64,000 nucleotides of DNA, taken from Nodularia sp034931045. Lineage in GTDB: Bacteria > Cyanobacteriota > Cyanobacteriia > Cyanobacteriales > Nostocaceae. Each line of letters opens with the position of its first letter. Position 1 is the stretch's first letter. The position numbers were made by a program, and so were the translations under genes. The DNA lies in contig NZ_JAYGHH010000024.1 in NCBI RefSeq assembly GCF_034931045.1, positions 1-64,000 on the forward strand, written 5' to 3'. Positions 44,668-54,956 of this stretch are shown piece after piece. Below the pieces are notes generated by a model. The model was not told where the DNA came from and searched no databases. It worked only from the letters and a program-made list of their open reading frames with translations.

Positions 44668-45837
44668 TCAAGCTAAGAGAACTTGCCGCACTTGCTGAGT
44701 TATTTGTTGCCAATCAAAATTAGTAACTGCATACTCACGGCAGACTGATCGTGAAGGAATTGCTAATTTACCCAAAAGTATCTGTGCTAACTTTTCAGCA
44801 ATAGCTATTGCTTCGGTAGAATCAGTAATTAAATCTGGTGAAAATGATGATAAAATTTCTGGCATTCCCCCAACAGGAGTACATAAAACTGGAGTTCCAC
44901 AAGCTAAAGATTCAATCACGGCTAATCCAAACCCTTCAAAAGATTGACTGGGCATAATGGTTAATTCAGCAGCTTGGTAAGCTAGGGGCAATTGTGCCTC
45001 TGGTAGAAAACCTAAAAACTTAACGTTGTCCTCTAAACCTAATTCTTTAACCTGTTGTTGTAGTTTAGCTTGCAAATGACCACGACCTGCGATCGCCAGC
45101 CAAACATCGGGAACTTGTGGCTTAATGATTACCAATGCCTGTAATAATTTGTCAATACCAACTCGCTGTACTAAGCGGCGGGATGTAAATAATATACGGC
45201 GATTTTCCGGCCAGTCTAGCTTTTCTCGTGCGGCTTGGCGTGACAGATTGGCTTGAAACCAATTAATATTGACTCCCCCAGGGATAATATGTATTTTCTT
45301 CCAAGGTATTTGATATTGTTGATGTAAAATGTTACCGAATGCTTTACTAAGAACAATGAAGCGATCGCAGCGATTATAAGTACTTTGTTCTATTAGCCGT
45401 CGCTTGAGAAAAAGATTGAGTTGATTACTAACTGTTTCCTGCTGGCTTTCAGATGCCCAAGGGCCATGAAAGTTAAAAGTTATGGGTACGCCTTTGGGCA
45501 GAAGATCCAAAACGGGAAAGCTATATAGTGCAAAATGTAGATTAATTGCATCTGGTTTGCTGTTGCGGGTTTTTTTAAATTGGTGACGAATAGATCGCAG
45601 TCGTTGCCAAATAGCCTGATCTGGATCAGCCAAATTTGTCAGTTTAATTGGTAAATTTACTTCATTTTCCGGTAGCCCAACACCGCATAATTCTATTTGA
45701 TCTTGGTTGGCTGCTAATCTATGAGTTAGTTCATAAATATACCTTTCTAATCCACCAGGAGTTTTGGGAAACCATCCTATTCCCAATGTAACAATTGATG
45801 CAGATGTTGAATTAAAATTTTCTTTTTTATCTTCCAC
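44668..45837 (-). CDS. Glycosyltransferase family 4 protein
   Basis: A 389-residue GT4 enzyme. The N-terminal acceptor domain has LGIGWFPKTPGGLERYIYEL, and the donor domain FTSRRLVQRVGIDKLLQALV, VKFLGFLPEAQLPLAYQAAEL and the E-x7-E motif GFGLAVIESLACGTPVL followed by GGMPEIL. It is the first gene of the two-gene unit with 43433-44617. Like other GT4 proteins it adds a sugar with retention, probably to a polysaccharide repeat unit on a lipid carrier, which is inference from the class. The start ATG 45837 (MEDKKENFNSTSAS) precedes a hydrophilic leader of about 15 residues, and an internal start is possible. Confidence 0.92.
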   Translation of the reverse strand: MEDKKENFNSTSASIVTLGIGWFPKTPGGLERYIYELTHRLAANQDQIELCGVGLPENEVNLPIKLTNLADPDQAIWQRLRSIRHQFKKTRNSKPDAINLHFALYSFPVLDLLPKGVPITFNFHGPWASESQQETVSNQLNLFLKRRLIEQSTYNRCDRFIVLSKAFGNILHQQYQIPWKKIHIIPGGVNINWFQANLSRQAAREKLDWPENRRILFTSRRLVQRVGIDKLLQALVIIKPQVPDVWLAIAGRGHLQAKLQQQVKELGLEDNVKFLGFLPEAQLPLAYQAAELTIMPSQSFEGFGLAVIESLACGTPVLCTPVGGMPEILSSFSPDLITDSTEAIAIAEKLAQILLGKLAIPSRSVCREYAVTNFDWQQITQQVRQVLLA

Positions 45838-46486
45838 TTACTTAGCTCCTATAATGTATTCATTCCGTATATGTTTAATTTCATACTAAACTTGCACATT
45901 GTTTTTTAGTCAACCGGAAGTTATTTGATGCTGCTAATACTTTTATCCTCCCATTATCTATAGAATCAGTAACTTTTACGTCATCCTCTATAGAGATTTT
46001 TATGAAAAACATAACTTATCAAGAATTTGGCTGGTTATGGAAATATTTTAAATTAGTTCGGGCTGAATCTAGTCCAATTTCTTGTATTAATATTTACTAG
46101 TTTTTAATTAATCACAGGTAAATACCAATAATTAAAAGTGGAAATGATCACAAGCAAATAAAAAATCTGTATTTTTTTTGTAAATATTTGATGAACCTCA
46201 GATATTTACTCACAATTGTTTGTTATTAAATGTTAAATATGATGAGCAAAAGGTTTGTAAATACCAAAACCGCAGTTGAGTGCAATACATATAACCGTTT
46301 CGATCAAAACAAGTATCTAAAATTTTCAGGGTGGGATTGGCAAATTATTAATAGTTGGAAATTTGAAGCTAGTTAAAAAATCCATCTATTTAATGTATTG
46401 TATTTTACCTAAAACTTAAATATTTAGGAGAATTCTTTCTTGAATCCGTTCACTGAATGTCTTGCATGATAACAGCTTAAAATTAT
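45838..46486. other. AT-rich intergenic region between divergent units
   Basis: 649 bp that separate the GT4 operon (minus) from the secreted beta-propeller gene (plus). A 32-codon frame at 46002-46100 lacks a ribosome-binding site and is not called. TATTTAGGAGAATTC at 46420-46434 looks like a ribosome-binding site without a gene behind it. No repeat or RNA gene is seen. Promoters for both sides must lie here. Confidence 0.4.
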
Positions 46487-48688
46487 ATGCGAAATAAAAT
46501 CATACAGCAGTTGGTCAAAATACGCCAAAGGCTTAATCAATCGATTCAGTTGCAATTTCAAAATAGAAATTTTCAGAGACTAAAATTTGTTAATATTTTA
46601 CTGCTTATAGCTATAGTCATAATTTTTACCTCCATTGGGGCTAACAGTAGAACGGCTCCACCCACATATCAAACATCTTGGGTTGGTAATACCTTTGGTG
46701 GTGGCGAAAAGTGGGTACAAAATAATATTCAGGCAATGTATGTTGCATCTGATGGCACAGTTTATACAAATAGTATCTGGGATGAAGCCGGCAGAGAAGC
46801 AGGAATATATAAAGATGGCAATGTAATTGGTAAATTGAGTGATACCCACGGCTGGAGTCGTGTCGGTGGTCAAGCTGTAACGGCAAACAGTAAATATATT
46901 TACATTGCCATGCATCAAGGTTTTGTGGACAGAAAAGATCAAGACTATCCCTCAAAAGGCACAAATTGGTATTGTGTCAGACGCTATGACTTATCTGGAA
47001 AATCTGCACCTTTTACTGAAGGACGTGGTTGGGATAAGAGTATGTTAATTGTCAGTAATCAAAGTGCAGTTACTGGATTAGCTACTAGGGGAAATGAGTT
47101 ATATGTAAGTGATGCTGCTGCTAACCGCTTGCGTGTTTACAACACGGAGACAATGAAAGAACTACGCAGTTTTAGTGTAGCCAGACCAGGGGGAATAACT
47201 GTTGATAAACAAGGCAATTTGTGGATTATTCAACGCAAAAATGGCAGTAATGCGGCGAAGATTGGGCATTATTCCCCGGTGGGAAAACAATTACCCCAAG
47301 AGATTACTCAGATTGTAGAACCAAGTGCGATCGCAGTTGCTCCTCAAGACAGACTTTTAGTAGCCGAAAATGGTCCTCGTCAGCAAGTGCTGATATACCA
47401 AATTAAAAATCAGCCAGTGCAGGTTGGGACTTTAGGTAGTCAAGGAGGAGTTTATGGAGGTGTTCCTGGTGAAGTTAAAGATTTGAAACTTTACGGGTTG
47501 ACCGGAGTCGGTGCAGATTCCACAGGTAATATTTATGTAAATAGTAATGGTTTTAATAATTCCGGCACAGATTTACGTAAGTTTTCCTCATCAGGAAAGT
47601 TGTTATGGAAATTAATGGGATTAATGTTTGTTGATAATGCTGATACCGACCCCAAAAGTGATGGAGTAAATTTATTTACTAAACAAGAAGAATTTTGGAT
47701 GGATTATAGTCAGCCGGCTGGTAAAAAATGGACTTACAAAGCCTACACATTAAATCCTTTTAAATATCCCCAAGATCCACGTTTGCATACATCACCGGAT
47801 GCTACCTGGGTGCGCCGTATCCAAGGGAAACCTTTTATTTTTCTCACCGATATGTATGAAAGCTTTCTGCAAATTTATCGCTTCAATCCCAAAACAGATG
47901 GCAAAATAGCGATTCCGGCGGGAATGTTTGTGGGGACTCGTCCTGGTGGAGAAAAATCAGTGCAGGGAAATTGGCCGCCACAACAACCAGATAAAGGAGA
48001 ATGGATTTGGCGCGATCGCAACAATAACGGTAAATTTGACCAAGGTGAATACGATAGCAGCGAAGATTATCCTTACATCGGGGGATGGTGGGTAGATACT
48101 AAAGGAGATGTTTGGAAAACTGTGCGAACTAAAGAAGGTATTCGCCACTATCCTTTGCAGGGACTAGATACTCATGGAAACCCTATCTATACCTATAGTT
48201 CCATGCAAAAGCAAAAAACCCCCAGCCTATTTACCGATTTGCGGCGAATTGAGTATTTACCCACAACCGATACAATGTATTTATCAGGCTTCACAGTAGA
48301 TCATCCAGCCGTTGGTGATGACACCAAAGTTGTGGGGTCTGAGATTGTGCGTTTTGATAATTGGAGTCAGGGAAATAGAACACCCCGTTGGCGAATAGTA
48401 GTCCCCCACGATACCACTGGTAAACGCGAAGTTTCTACCGCAAGCATGAGTATAGCTGGAGACTATGTTTTTGCTGTAACCGTGAAAACAGCAGAAGTAT
48501 ATATCTATAATGCCAAAACAGGGGCTTTGGTGAAAAACTTAAAACCAGGCCCAGAAGTTGCCCACGAAAGTGGTTGGATTGATATTCCTTATGGGATTCG
48601 TGCTTTTCGGCGTTCTAATGGGGAATATCTTGTATTTCTCGAAGAAAATGCTAAAGCTAAAGTGATTGTGTATCGTTTAAAATTATAA
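46487..48688 (+). CDS. Large secreted or membrane-anchored beta-propeller (NHL-like) protein
   Basis: A 733-residue protein with a 32-residue basic N-terminus followed by one membrane segment (FVNILLLIAIVIIFTSIGA), so it is a type II anchored or secreted protein. The body shows propeller-like repeats, for example AVTGLATRGNELYVSDAAANRLRVY, GGITVDKQGNLWIIQR, PSAIAVAPQDRLLVAEN and GVGADSTGNIYVNSNG. Near residue 510 is an EF-hand-like calcium loop, RDRNNNGKFDQGEY (48011-48052), followed by EDYPYIGGWWVDTKGDVW. Neighbouring glycosyltransferases and deacetylase suggest a cell-surface or matrix role, but no catalytic residues are evident. The exact family is not known to me. Confidence 0.8.
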   Translation: MRNKIIQQLVKIRQRLNQSIQLQFQNRNFQRLKFVNILLLIAIVIIFTSIGANSRTAPPTYQTSWVGNTFGGGEKWVQNNIQAMYVASDGTVYTNSIWDEAGREAGIYKDGNVIGKLSDTHGWSRVGGQAVTANSKYIYIAMHQGFVDRKDQDYPSKGTNWYCVRRYDLSGKSAPFTEGRGWDKSMLIVSNQSAVTGLATRGNELYVSDAAANRLRVYNTETMKELRSFSVARPGGITVDKQGNLWIIQRKNGSNAAKIGHYSPVGKQLPQEITQIVEPSAIAVAPQDRLLVAENGPRQQVLIYQIKNQPVQVGTLGSQGGVYGGVPGEVKDLKLYGLTGVGADSTGNIYVNSNGFNNSGTDLRKFSSSGKLLWKLMGLMFVDNADTDPKSDGVNLFTKQEEFWMDYSQPAGKKWTYKAYTLNPFKYPQDPRLHTSPDATWVRRIQGKPFIFLTDMYESFLQIYRFNPKTDGKIAIPAGMFVGTRPGGEKSVQGNWPPQQPDKGEWIWRDRNNNGKFDQGEYDSSEDYPYIGGWWVDTKGDVWKTVRTKEGIRHYPLQGLDTHGNPIYTYSSMQKQKTPSLFTDLRRIEYLPTTDTMYLSGFTVDHPAVGDDTKVVGSEIVRFDNWSQGNRTPRWRIVVPHDTTGKREVSTASMSIAGDYVFAVTVKTAEVYIYNAKTGALVKNLKPGPEVAHESGWIDIPYGIRAFRRSNGEYLVFLEENAKAKVIVYRLKL

Positions 48689-49475
48689 GCGTTAGCACAG
48701 AGATATAGTAATCCAGTTTACAGCTATTTTCAGGTAGATAGACCAAGTGCTAGGGGCGCAATGCCTGGCGATAGATGTGGTTTAAATACATGAAAACATC
48801 TGTAATTTCTGGATTTCTTTGCGTAGGGGCGGGTTTTTGACTGTTCTCTAGATGTAGGGAACAAGAAACAGTATCAGCTATCTGTCATCCCCAAATTTTC
48901 TGATTAATTCAACCCAAAATTCACACTTTTAATGGTATATCTTTCAAAAACCGTTCGGCTGACGCTCACGGCGAAGCCTGGCACATACTTGCGGCTTTAT
49001 CAGCCTCAAATCTTCGATTTATCTGGGTTTTATATTTATTCAGCCAGCCCTATGTAGTGTATAAAAAATACTTTATACAAGGATGTCAGGAACACAATAC
49101 CCCTGAGTCATAAAATTTGAAATATTATTCTATCAATAAAGACATTATTTTACATTTACAGACTTTCTTTACAGAAAAAATAAATTTTTAAGTTTGAAGC
49201 AAGCAATAATTAAGTTATCGTTGTGCAGTACCTTAATACAAGTTGGCAGAACTAGCACAATCATTTGAAATGAATAACAGGCGTATTCTATAAGCGAGAT
49301 TTTGAGTTTTTACTTCTGCCCTGCGGTGCTAGAAATTAAGTTTTCTAGATTTTAAAAAAGGAATTATATTTGATTTCAATTGTGATTCAAGAGTTAAAAC
49401 ACTTGAACATCAAATCTTGTCCAGAAACAATGAGCAACTTAATTAAATTAGTTGTTTTTTATGAGGAATTAAGTA
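48689..49475. other. Intergenic region, 787 bp
   Basis: No convincing gene. There is an inverted repeat GTATAAA (49059-49065) / TTTATAC (49072-49078), possibly an operator or weak hairpin, and a GGCTGACGCTCACGGCG motif near 48958 of the dispersed type. GAGGAA at 49463-49468 is the ribosome-binding site for the deacetylase gene. Confidence 0.4.
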
Positions 49476-50282
49476 ATGATGGCAGTTAAAACTCGTTTGA
49501 AAAGTTTACAAAGTATATTTCCTTATACCTGGCTTGAGCAATTACAATACATTCACTCTAGATTACTGTGCAGATGGATTTTACTGCGTGGTATTCAGCC
49601 TTTAGAATTTAACCAAAAATCAGCAATGGTGTTTTCTCCGCATCAGGATGATGAAACCTTCGGGTGTGGGGGGATGATTGCTCATAAGCGTGAACAGGGA
49701 ATACCCGTTATAGTTGTATTTTTGACAGATGGACAGGGATTAGGAGTTTCAGATTCTCAAAAAACTATTGTCGAAGTCCGCCAACAAGAAGCACAAAAAG
49801 CATTAGGAATTTTAGGAGTAGAAGCTTCAAACATCCACTTTTTAGCCAAACTAGACGGGAATTTAAAAAACTTAAACTATGAAGAAAAACAACAAACAAT
49901 TTCTCAGCTATCTGCACTAATTCAGTATTATCAACCAGAAGAAGTTTATGTACCTCACCATAAAGATTGTCATACAGATCATGAGGCTACCTATGAATTA
50001 GTCAAGGCCGCAATATCTGACGAAAAGCTACTCTGCATCTACGCTCAAAATAATATAACAATTGAATTGATTCAATATCCTATTTGGTTATTCTGGAGAG
50101 CGCCACTATTTATTTTGCTTAAGTTACAGGATATAGCAGCAGCGCACTGCTTTTCGATCACACCAGTTCAAGCTAAAAAAACTAGAGCGATCGCTTCTTA
50201 TGTTTCCCAAATGAAAAGCTTACCTCGTGGATTTATTAACCGCTTTTTAGACTCTTATGAAATATTTTTTAAGGCTGACTAA
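49476..50282 (+). CDS. PIG-L family deacetylase
   Basis: A 268-residue zinc-dependent N-acetylglucosamine deacetylase-type protein. The metal-binding motif is SPHQDDE (H56, D58, D59, E60), followed by GCGGMIAHKREQGIPVIVVFLTDG. The third ligand block is VPHHKDCHTDHEATYELV. Such enzymes (PIG-L, MshB, BshB-like) remove acetyl groups from amino sugars. With GT4 genes on both sides, a role in modifying an exopolysaccharide or a glycolipid sugar is likely. GAGGAA precedes ATG 49476 by 7 bp. The next GT4 gene begins 20 bp after the stop, so they share an operon. Confidence 0.93.
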   Translation: MMAVKTRLKSLQSIFPYTWLEQLQYIHSRLLCRWILLRGIQPLEFNQKSAMVFSPHQDDETFGCGGMIAHKREQGIPVIVVFLTDGQGLGVSDSQKTIVEVRQQEAQKALGILGVEASNIHFLAKLDGNLKNLNYEEKQQTISQLSALIQYYQPEEVYVPHHKDCHTDHEATYELVKAAISDEKLLCIYAQNNITIELIQYPIWLFWRAPLFILLKLQDIAAAHCFSITPVQAKKTRAIASYVSQMKSLPRGFINRFLDSYEIFFKAD

Positions 50283-50302
50283 CATCTGAGGATAAAAACT
50301 AT

Positions 50303-51412
50303 ATGCGGATATTACATATCATCAATCATGTGCAGAACATTGGGAATGGAATTGTTAATGTGGCAGTGGACTTAGCTTGTTTACAAAGTAAAAATGATCA
50401 TACTGTGGCTGTAGTTTCCAATGGCGGAGAATATGAGGCATTATTAGATTTTTATGATGTCAGACACTGGCAATTAAGTCAGACAAGGGAACCTTTAAAT
50501 ATTCTGAAAGCTGCTTGGCGTTATCAACAGATGATCCAAGAATTTCAGCCAGATATTGTCCATGCACACATGATGACAGGGGTTGTGTTAGCAGGGATGT
50601 TTAAAAACATCTGTAAGTATACATTAGTTTCCACAGTACATAATGAGTTTCAGCGTAGTGCAGTACTAATGGGATTGGCAGATCGGGTAATTGCAGTTAG
50701 TCATGCAGTGGCTAATTCAATGGAACGGCGTGGTATCCCCAAGTCAAAGCTACGGGTAGTATCCAACGGGACATTAAATAGTCCGCGACATCGCAATATT
50801 CAAGATTATCAACCACTCCCTCTACAGCGTCCAGCAATTACCACTGTCGCCGGGATGTATTCTCGCAAAGGAATTATTGATTTAATTGTAGCTTTTATCA
50901 AAGTTGCAGAAAAGTTTCCCCAAGCGCATCTATATTTAGTCGGAGATGGGCCTGATCGTTCGATGTTTGAGGCTATGGTGCAGAAGACTATTTATCGCGA
51001 TCGCATTCATTTTGAAGGTTTCCAGCCAGAACCGCAACGCTATATGTTAGCAACGGATGTTTTTGTTCTGGCTTCACACTGCGAATCCTTTGGTTTAGTG
51101 CTGACAGAAGCACGGGAAGCAGGTTGTGCAATTATCGCCAGCGATATAGACGGTATCCCAGAAACTTTAGATAATCGACAAGCTGGTATTTTAGTTCCAC
51201 CTCAAGATAGTCAAACCTTAGCCACAGCTTTAACACAATTACTCAAAGATAAAGTACAGTTACACAGGTGGAAATGTCGCGCCCAGGAAAATTTACAGCG
51301 TTTCAGCGCAGCGCGTGTGAATGAGGAAACGCTGGCTGTCTATCAAGAATTAGCTACGAACTACAATACCTCGCAAGTAGTCGAAAGGAAAGAAGTTTTA
51401 GTTGGTAAATAA
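50303..51412 (+). CDS. Glycosyltransferase family 4 protein
   Basis: A 369-residue GT4 glycosyltransferase. The N-terminus RILHIINHVQNIGNGIVNVAVDLA and PDIVHAHMMTG are the acceptor-side GT-B strands. The donor domain has ITTVAGMYSRKGIIDLIVAF, VHFEGFQPEP-like HFEGFQPEPQRYMLATD, and CESFGLVLTEAREAGCAII with the E-x7-E pair. It lies 20 bp downstream of the PIG-L gene. The pair recalls the GlcNAc-transfer then deacetylation logic of bacillithiol, mycothiol and GPI synthesis, but assignment to any of these is not possible from sequence alone. Confidence 0.92.
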   Translation: MRILHIINHVQNIGNGIVNVAVDLACLQSKNDHTVAVVSNGGEYEALLDFYDVRHWQLSQTREPLNILKAAWRYQQMIQEFQPDIVHAHMMTGVVLAGMFKNICKYTLVSTVHNEFQRSAVLMGLADRVIAVSHAVANSMERRGIPKSKLRVVSNGTLNSPRHRNIQDYQPLPLQRPAITTVAGMYSRKGIIDLIVAFIKVAEKFPQAHLYLVGDGPDRSMFEAMVQKTIYRDRIHFEGFQPEPQRYMLATDVFVLASHCESFGLVLTEAREAGCAIIASDIDGIPETLDNRQAGILVPPQDSQTLATALTQLLKDKVQLHRWKCRAQENLQRFSAARVNEETLAVYQELATNYNTSQVVERKEVLVGK

Positions 51413-51482
51413 GATAATTAGGGGATGGGTGATAACACTCATCCCACAAGGAAATTTGGGGTGTTTTTTGAGTTTTTAGGTT

Positions 51483-53135
51483 CTAATTTTTGGCTAATAG
51501 TGCCTTTGTTGCTGATTCTCCTGCTTTTTGTAATTGGCGCTTAGTTTGGAACAGCAATAAACCTAAAATACTGGCGTGTCCCAAAATTGCTAGGAAAGGA
51601 AGCATTGCACCTAAAGAATTATGGTTTGGTGGGTATACAAATAGGAGTGGTGCAGTTACAGAAAACAACCACAGAAAAGTTTGGTTACTAGGTTGAGAAA
51701 ACAACATTCCTAAGATAATTGGTGGCAAGATAATTACAGCACCCAGAATGCCATTAGTCCATAACAAACTTTGCCCATTTTTCATGAATAAAAGTAATTG
51801 GGCTAAAGCTGCATAAATCACCACTAAACTAAATGCAAAAATTAAAGACCCAACAGCATTAAGATTGTCCCATTGCTGATTTGATGCCAGAAAAACAAAT
51901 ACACCTAAACTGCTAATAGCAATTAAAGCATTAATGGCGATCGCCAGTACACCCGGACTTTTTTCACCCCATACTAAATCTTTGATTAACTTGCGCTTTC
52001 CTGGATGTTTAGCACTATAAATATGCCGATATCTAGCCCAATCTTGTAGTGTTTGGCGATTCGGTGTAAGTGCAGCAATCAGATACAAAAATAGCCATAA
52101 ATTCAAAAAAATCAACCCTGCAAAATTATCCTTGATGTCTGAGGAATTCCAATTAGCACATCCTAAAGTAATAACTGCAAAGCTAGTAGTTAGTAAATAA
52201 CTTTGCTGTTTACTCAACATTGTGGCATTGGGATCACGATAGCAACGCTGTAAAGATTGCCAAATAAAGTAAATTCCAATTAAATAAACCGATAAACTAA
52301 AGCCACTTGTAAGGGCAAAACTTTCTCCTAATGGTAGGCCGAACCAGTGAAAATTATCAAGTTCAAAATTGGCTAAAGCATGGGGAATAAAATATTGGGG
52401 ACTGATTAAACTCAATATTACTATGGGATTACTAACTGCTGTTCCATGTCTCAGTGCTTGTTCAGTAAATAATAGAAAAACCAAAACAAACCCGCTTCCT
52501 AACCAAGATTGAAAACTACCTAGCCAAGAACCTATTAAGGCAAATAGCAATGAACCACTGTAGTAGAACAGGCTAGAAACGAACAAAATTACATAAAAAA
52601 TCAAAATTTGATTCAATGATAATTTGGCATTTAAACCTGACCACAAATGTAAAGGTATTGCCAGCAACATGACAGCATACAAAAGGATCGGTACGCCCAG
52701 CATCTTACCATAAAGAATACTTTGCGGTGATTGGGGCGTAAGACGAATAAAGTTTAGCGTATCTCGTCTTTCTTCTGTGGCTAAATCATTGATGAGTAGA
52801 TAGGTTCCACCAACTAAAATAGCAAAAACTCCCAACAAACTGAGCAAGTTAAAAACGTCTTGATACCATAATTGCCAGTTGATAATTATGTTATTAGAAT
52901 TGTCGAAAATACAGTCATTTAAACTATATTTTAATTGACCAGTACAATACTTGTTAGCGTGTGGTAATTTAATCAGACTTGGCGGCAGTTGTACTTGGAA
53001 ATACATGAAGAGTATAAACTGACCAAGCAATGATATAGATCCTGCTAACAAAATGTTGCGCGTTTTTAAACGCCCTTTTAGTTCTCGGAGGAATTGAGGG
53101 TTTAATTCGTTTAATTTGTGCTTGAGATTGAGCAT
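51483..53135 (-). CDS. ABC-2 type exporter permease (copy 2 of tandem pair)
   Basis: A 550-residue permease. The longer frame from TTG 53150 is rejected because ATG 53135 has GGAG upstream and aligns with the start of its paralogue (both continue KLNELNPQFLRELKGRLK). About twelve hydrophobic segments, with TYLLINDLATEERRDTLNFIRLTPQS as the conserved cytoplasmic coupling helix and LFGKMLGVP-like LYGKMLGVPILLYAVML. It is last in a three-gene unit (ATPase, permease 1, permease 2). The substrate is unknown. Polysaccharide or lipid export is suggested only by nearby glycosyltransferases. Confidence 0.85.
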   Translation of the reverse strand: MLNLKHKLNELNPQFLRELKGRLKTRNILLAGSISLLGQFILFMYFQVQLPPSLIKLPHANKYCTGQLKYSLNDCIFDNSNNIIINWQLWYQDVFNLLSLLGVFAILVGGTYLLINDLATEERRDTLNFIRLTPQSPQSILYGKMLGVPILLYAVMLLAIPLHLWSGLNAKLSLNQILIFYVILFVSSLFYYSGSLLFALIGSWLGSFQSWLGSGFVLVFLLFTEQALRHGTAVSNPIVILSLISPQYFIPHALANFELDNFHWFGLPLGESFALTSGFSLSVYLIGIYFIWQSLQRCYRDPNATMLSKQQSYLLTTSFAVITLGCANWNSSDIKDNFAGLIFLNLWLFLYLIAALTPNRQTLQDWARYRHIYSAKHPGKRKLIKDLVWGEKSPGVLAIAINALIAISSLGVFVFLASNQQWDNLNAVGSLIFAFSLVVIYAALAQLLLFMKNGQSLLWTNGILGAVIILPPIILGMLFSQPSNQTFLWLFSVTAPLLFVYPPNHNSLGAMLPFLAILGHASILGLLLFQTKRQLQKAGESATKALLAKN

Positions 53136-53390
53136 AATTGCTAACTCCAATAATAGACAGTAAGTAAGTGGGTGTAAATAAAGTTAATGGATGGGGTCAT
53201 CATTGGTAAGGATTTTTGCCCTGTTGACTTTTAGTAATATAGTTTGGTGTTGTCCTACCTACTTAGTTATGATTGACTGATGAAGATGTTTTTTGTGTCC
53301 TAAGTCTAACAAAATATTTTCTCAGTTTTATTGATGAAAAACCGCCAAGACGCAAAGAGAGGAGGGTTTAATAGGCTTTTTTATCAGTTT

Positions 53391-54914
53391 CTAAGCTTCT
53401 GTTAATAGTGCTTTTGTTGCTGATTCTCCTGCTTTTTGCAATAGGCGTTTGGTTTGGAACAGTAATAAACCTAAAATAGTGGCGTGTGCCAAAATTGCTA
53501 AAAAAGTCATCATTGCACTTAAAGGAAGATTATTTGGTGGCCATAAAATGATTGCTGGCCCAACTATAGAAAATAACCACATAAATTGGTGATTAGTATT
53601 AGAAAGTAAAATTCCTAAAACAATTGGTGGTAAGCAAATTACAGCAGCCAGCGTGGTATTAGTCCATAATAATCTCTGTTCATTTTTCATAAATAACATT
53701 AGTTGAGCGAAGGCTGCATAAATCAGTAATAAACTAAATGCAAAGATTACAGCTACCACAGCGTTAAGTATTTCAATTCCATGATTAAATGACAAAGAAA
53801 TCGATATACTTAAACTGGTAATAACAATTACAGCATTGATAGCGATCGCTAGTATAGCCGGACTTTTTTCTCCCCAAATTAAATCTTTGATTAACTTGCG
53901 CTTTCCTGGATGTTTAGCACGATAAATGTGCTGATATCTTGCCCAGTCTTGTAGTGTTTGACGATTTGGTGTTAGTGCCGCAATTAGATATAAGAATAGC
54001 CCAAAGTTCAGAAATATTAAACTGATCAAAGATTCCTTATTTAGAGAATTGACGCATCCTAATGTAATAGCTGTAAAGCTAGTAGTTAGGAAATAACTCT
54101 GCTTTTTACTCAACATTGTGGCATGAGGAGCATGATAGCAACGTTCTATAGATTGCCAGATAAAGTAAGTTCCAATGGAGTAAACTAATAAACTAAATCC
54201 GGCGACAATAGCAAAATTATTTCCTAATGGTAGACCAAACCAACGGAAACCAACAAGGCTAAAATTATTGCTAGAACTAGGAATAAAATATTGGGGATTA
54301 ATTAGCCTCAAGATTACCAGAAAATCTGTCATCCTCCCATACAAGTCTCTCTGCGTCAATAGCAAGAAAACTATAATAAAGCCGCTTGATAACCCAGCTT
54401 GGAAACGACCTAACCAAGAACCGACTAAGCTAAATAGTAATGCGCCACTATAATAGAAAATACTAGCGGCTAACACAATTACGTAAAAAATTAAAATCTG
54501 ATGCCAGGGTAAATTTGCATTTATACCTAACCACAAATGAAAGGGAATTGCCAGTAATATGACAATATACCAAAAGATAGGAACCCCCAGCATTTTACCA
54601 AAAAGAACACTTTGAGATGATTGGGGACTAAGACGGATAAAATTTAGTGTGCCTCGTTTTTCTTCATTGGCTATATCATTGATGAGTGCATGGCTTCCAC
54701 TGACTAAGAGGACAGAAACTGCTATCAAACTGAACCAATCAAAAACTACTTGATAAAATCTAGTGTCATTGATTGTAGCTTGCTCTATAAAAATAACCTG
54801 AGCAATGAAAGATATAATTATTGCTAATAAAAGGGTGCGTGGTTTTAAACGCCCTTTAAGTTCTCGTAAGAACTGAGGATTTAATTCGTTGAGTTTAGAA
54901 CTGAAATTAGGCAT
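53391..54914 (-). CDS. ABC-2 type exporter permease (copy 1 of tandem pair)
   Basis: A 507-residue paralogue of the neighbouring permease, sharing runs such as KLNELNPQFLRELKGRLK, the NDIANEEKRGTLNFIRLSPQS coupling helix, ALTPNRQTLQDWARY and the C-terminal QKAGESATKALL. It lacks about 40 residues found in the first periplasmic loop of the other copy. It starts at ATG 54914 with GGAG upstream. It is 43 bp downstream of the ATPase gene. Two different permeases with one ATPase suggest a heterodimeric membrane part. Confidence 0.85.
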   Translation of the reverse strand: MPNFSSKLNELNPQFLRELKGRLKPRTLLLAIIISFIAQVIFIEQATINDTRFYQVVFDWFSLIAVSVLLVSGSHALINDIANEEKRGTLNFIRLSPQSSQSVLFGKMLGVPIFWYIVILLAIPFHLWLGINANLPWHQILIFYVIVLAASIFYYSGALLFSLVGSWLGRFQAGLSSGFIIVFLLLTQRDLYGRMTDFLVILRLINPQYFIPSSSNNFSLVGFRWFGLPLGNNFAIVAGFSLLVYSIGTYFIWQSIERCYHAPHATMLSKKQSYFLTTSFTAITLGCVNSLNKESLISLIFLNFGLFLYLIAALTPNRQTLQDWARYQHIYRAKHPGKRKLIKDLIWGEKSPAILAIAINAVIVITSLSISISLSFNHGIEILNAVVAVIFAFSLLLIYAAFAQLMLFMKNEQRLLWTNTTLAAVICLPPIVLGILLSNTNHQFMWLFSIVGPAIILWPPNNLPLSAMMTFLAILAHATILGLLLFQTKRLLQKAGESATKALLTEA

Positions 54915-54956
54915 ATTTTACAACTCCAAAAAGGAACAACTAAAATTATAAATTCA

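Noticed and set aside
46002..46100. 32-codon frame upstream of the beta-propeller gene
   Set aside because: Too short, no ribosome-binding site and no recognisable motif.
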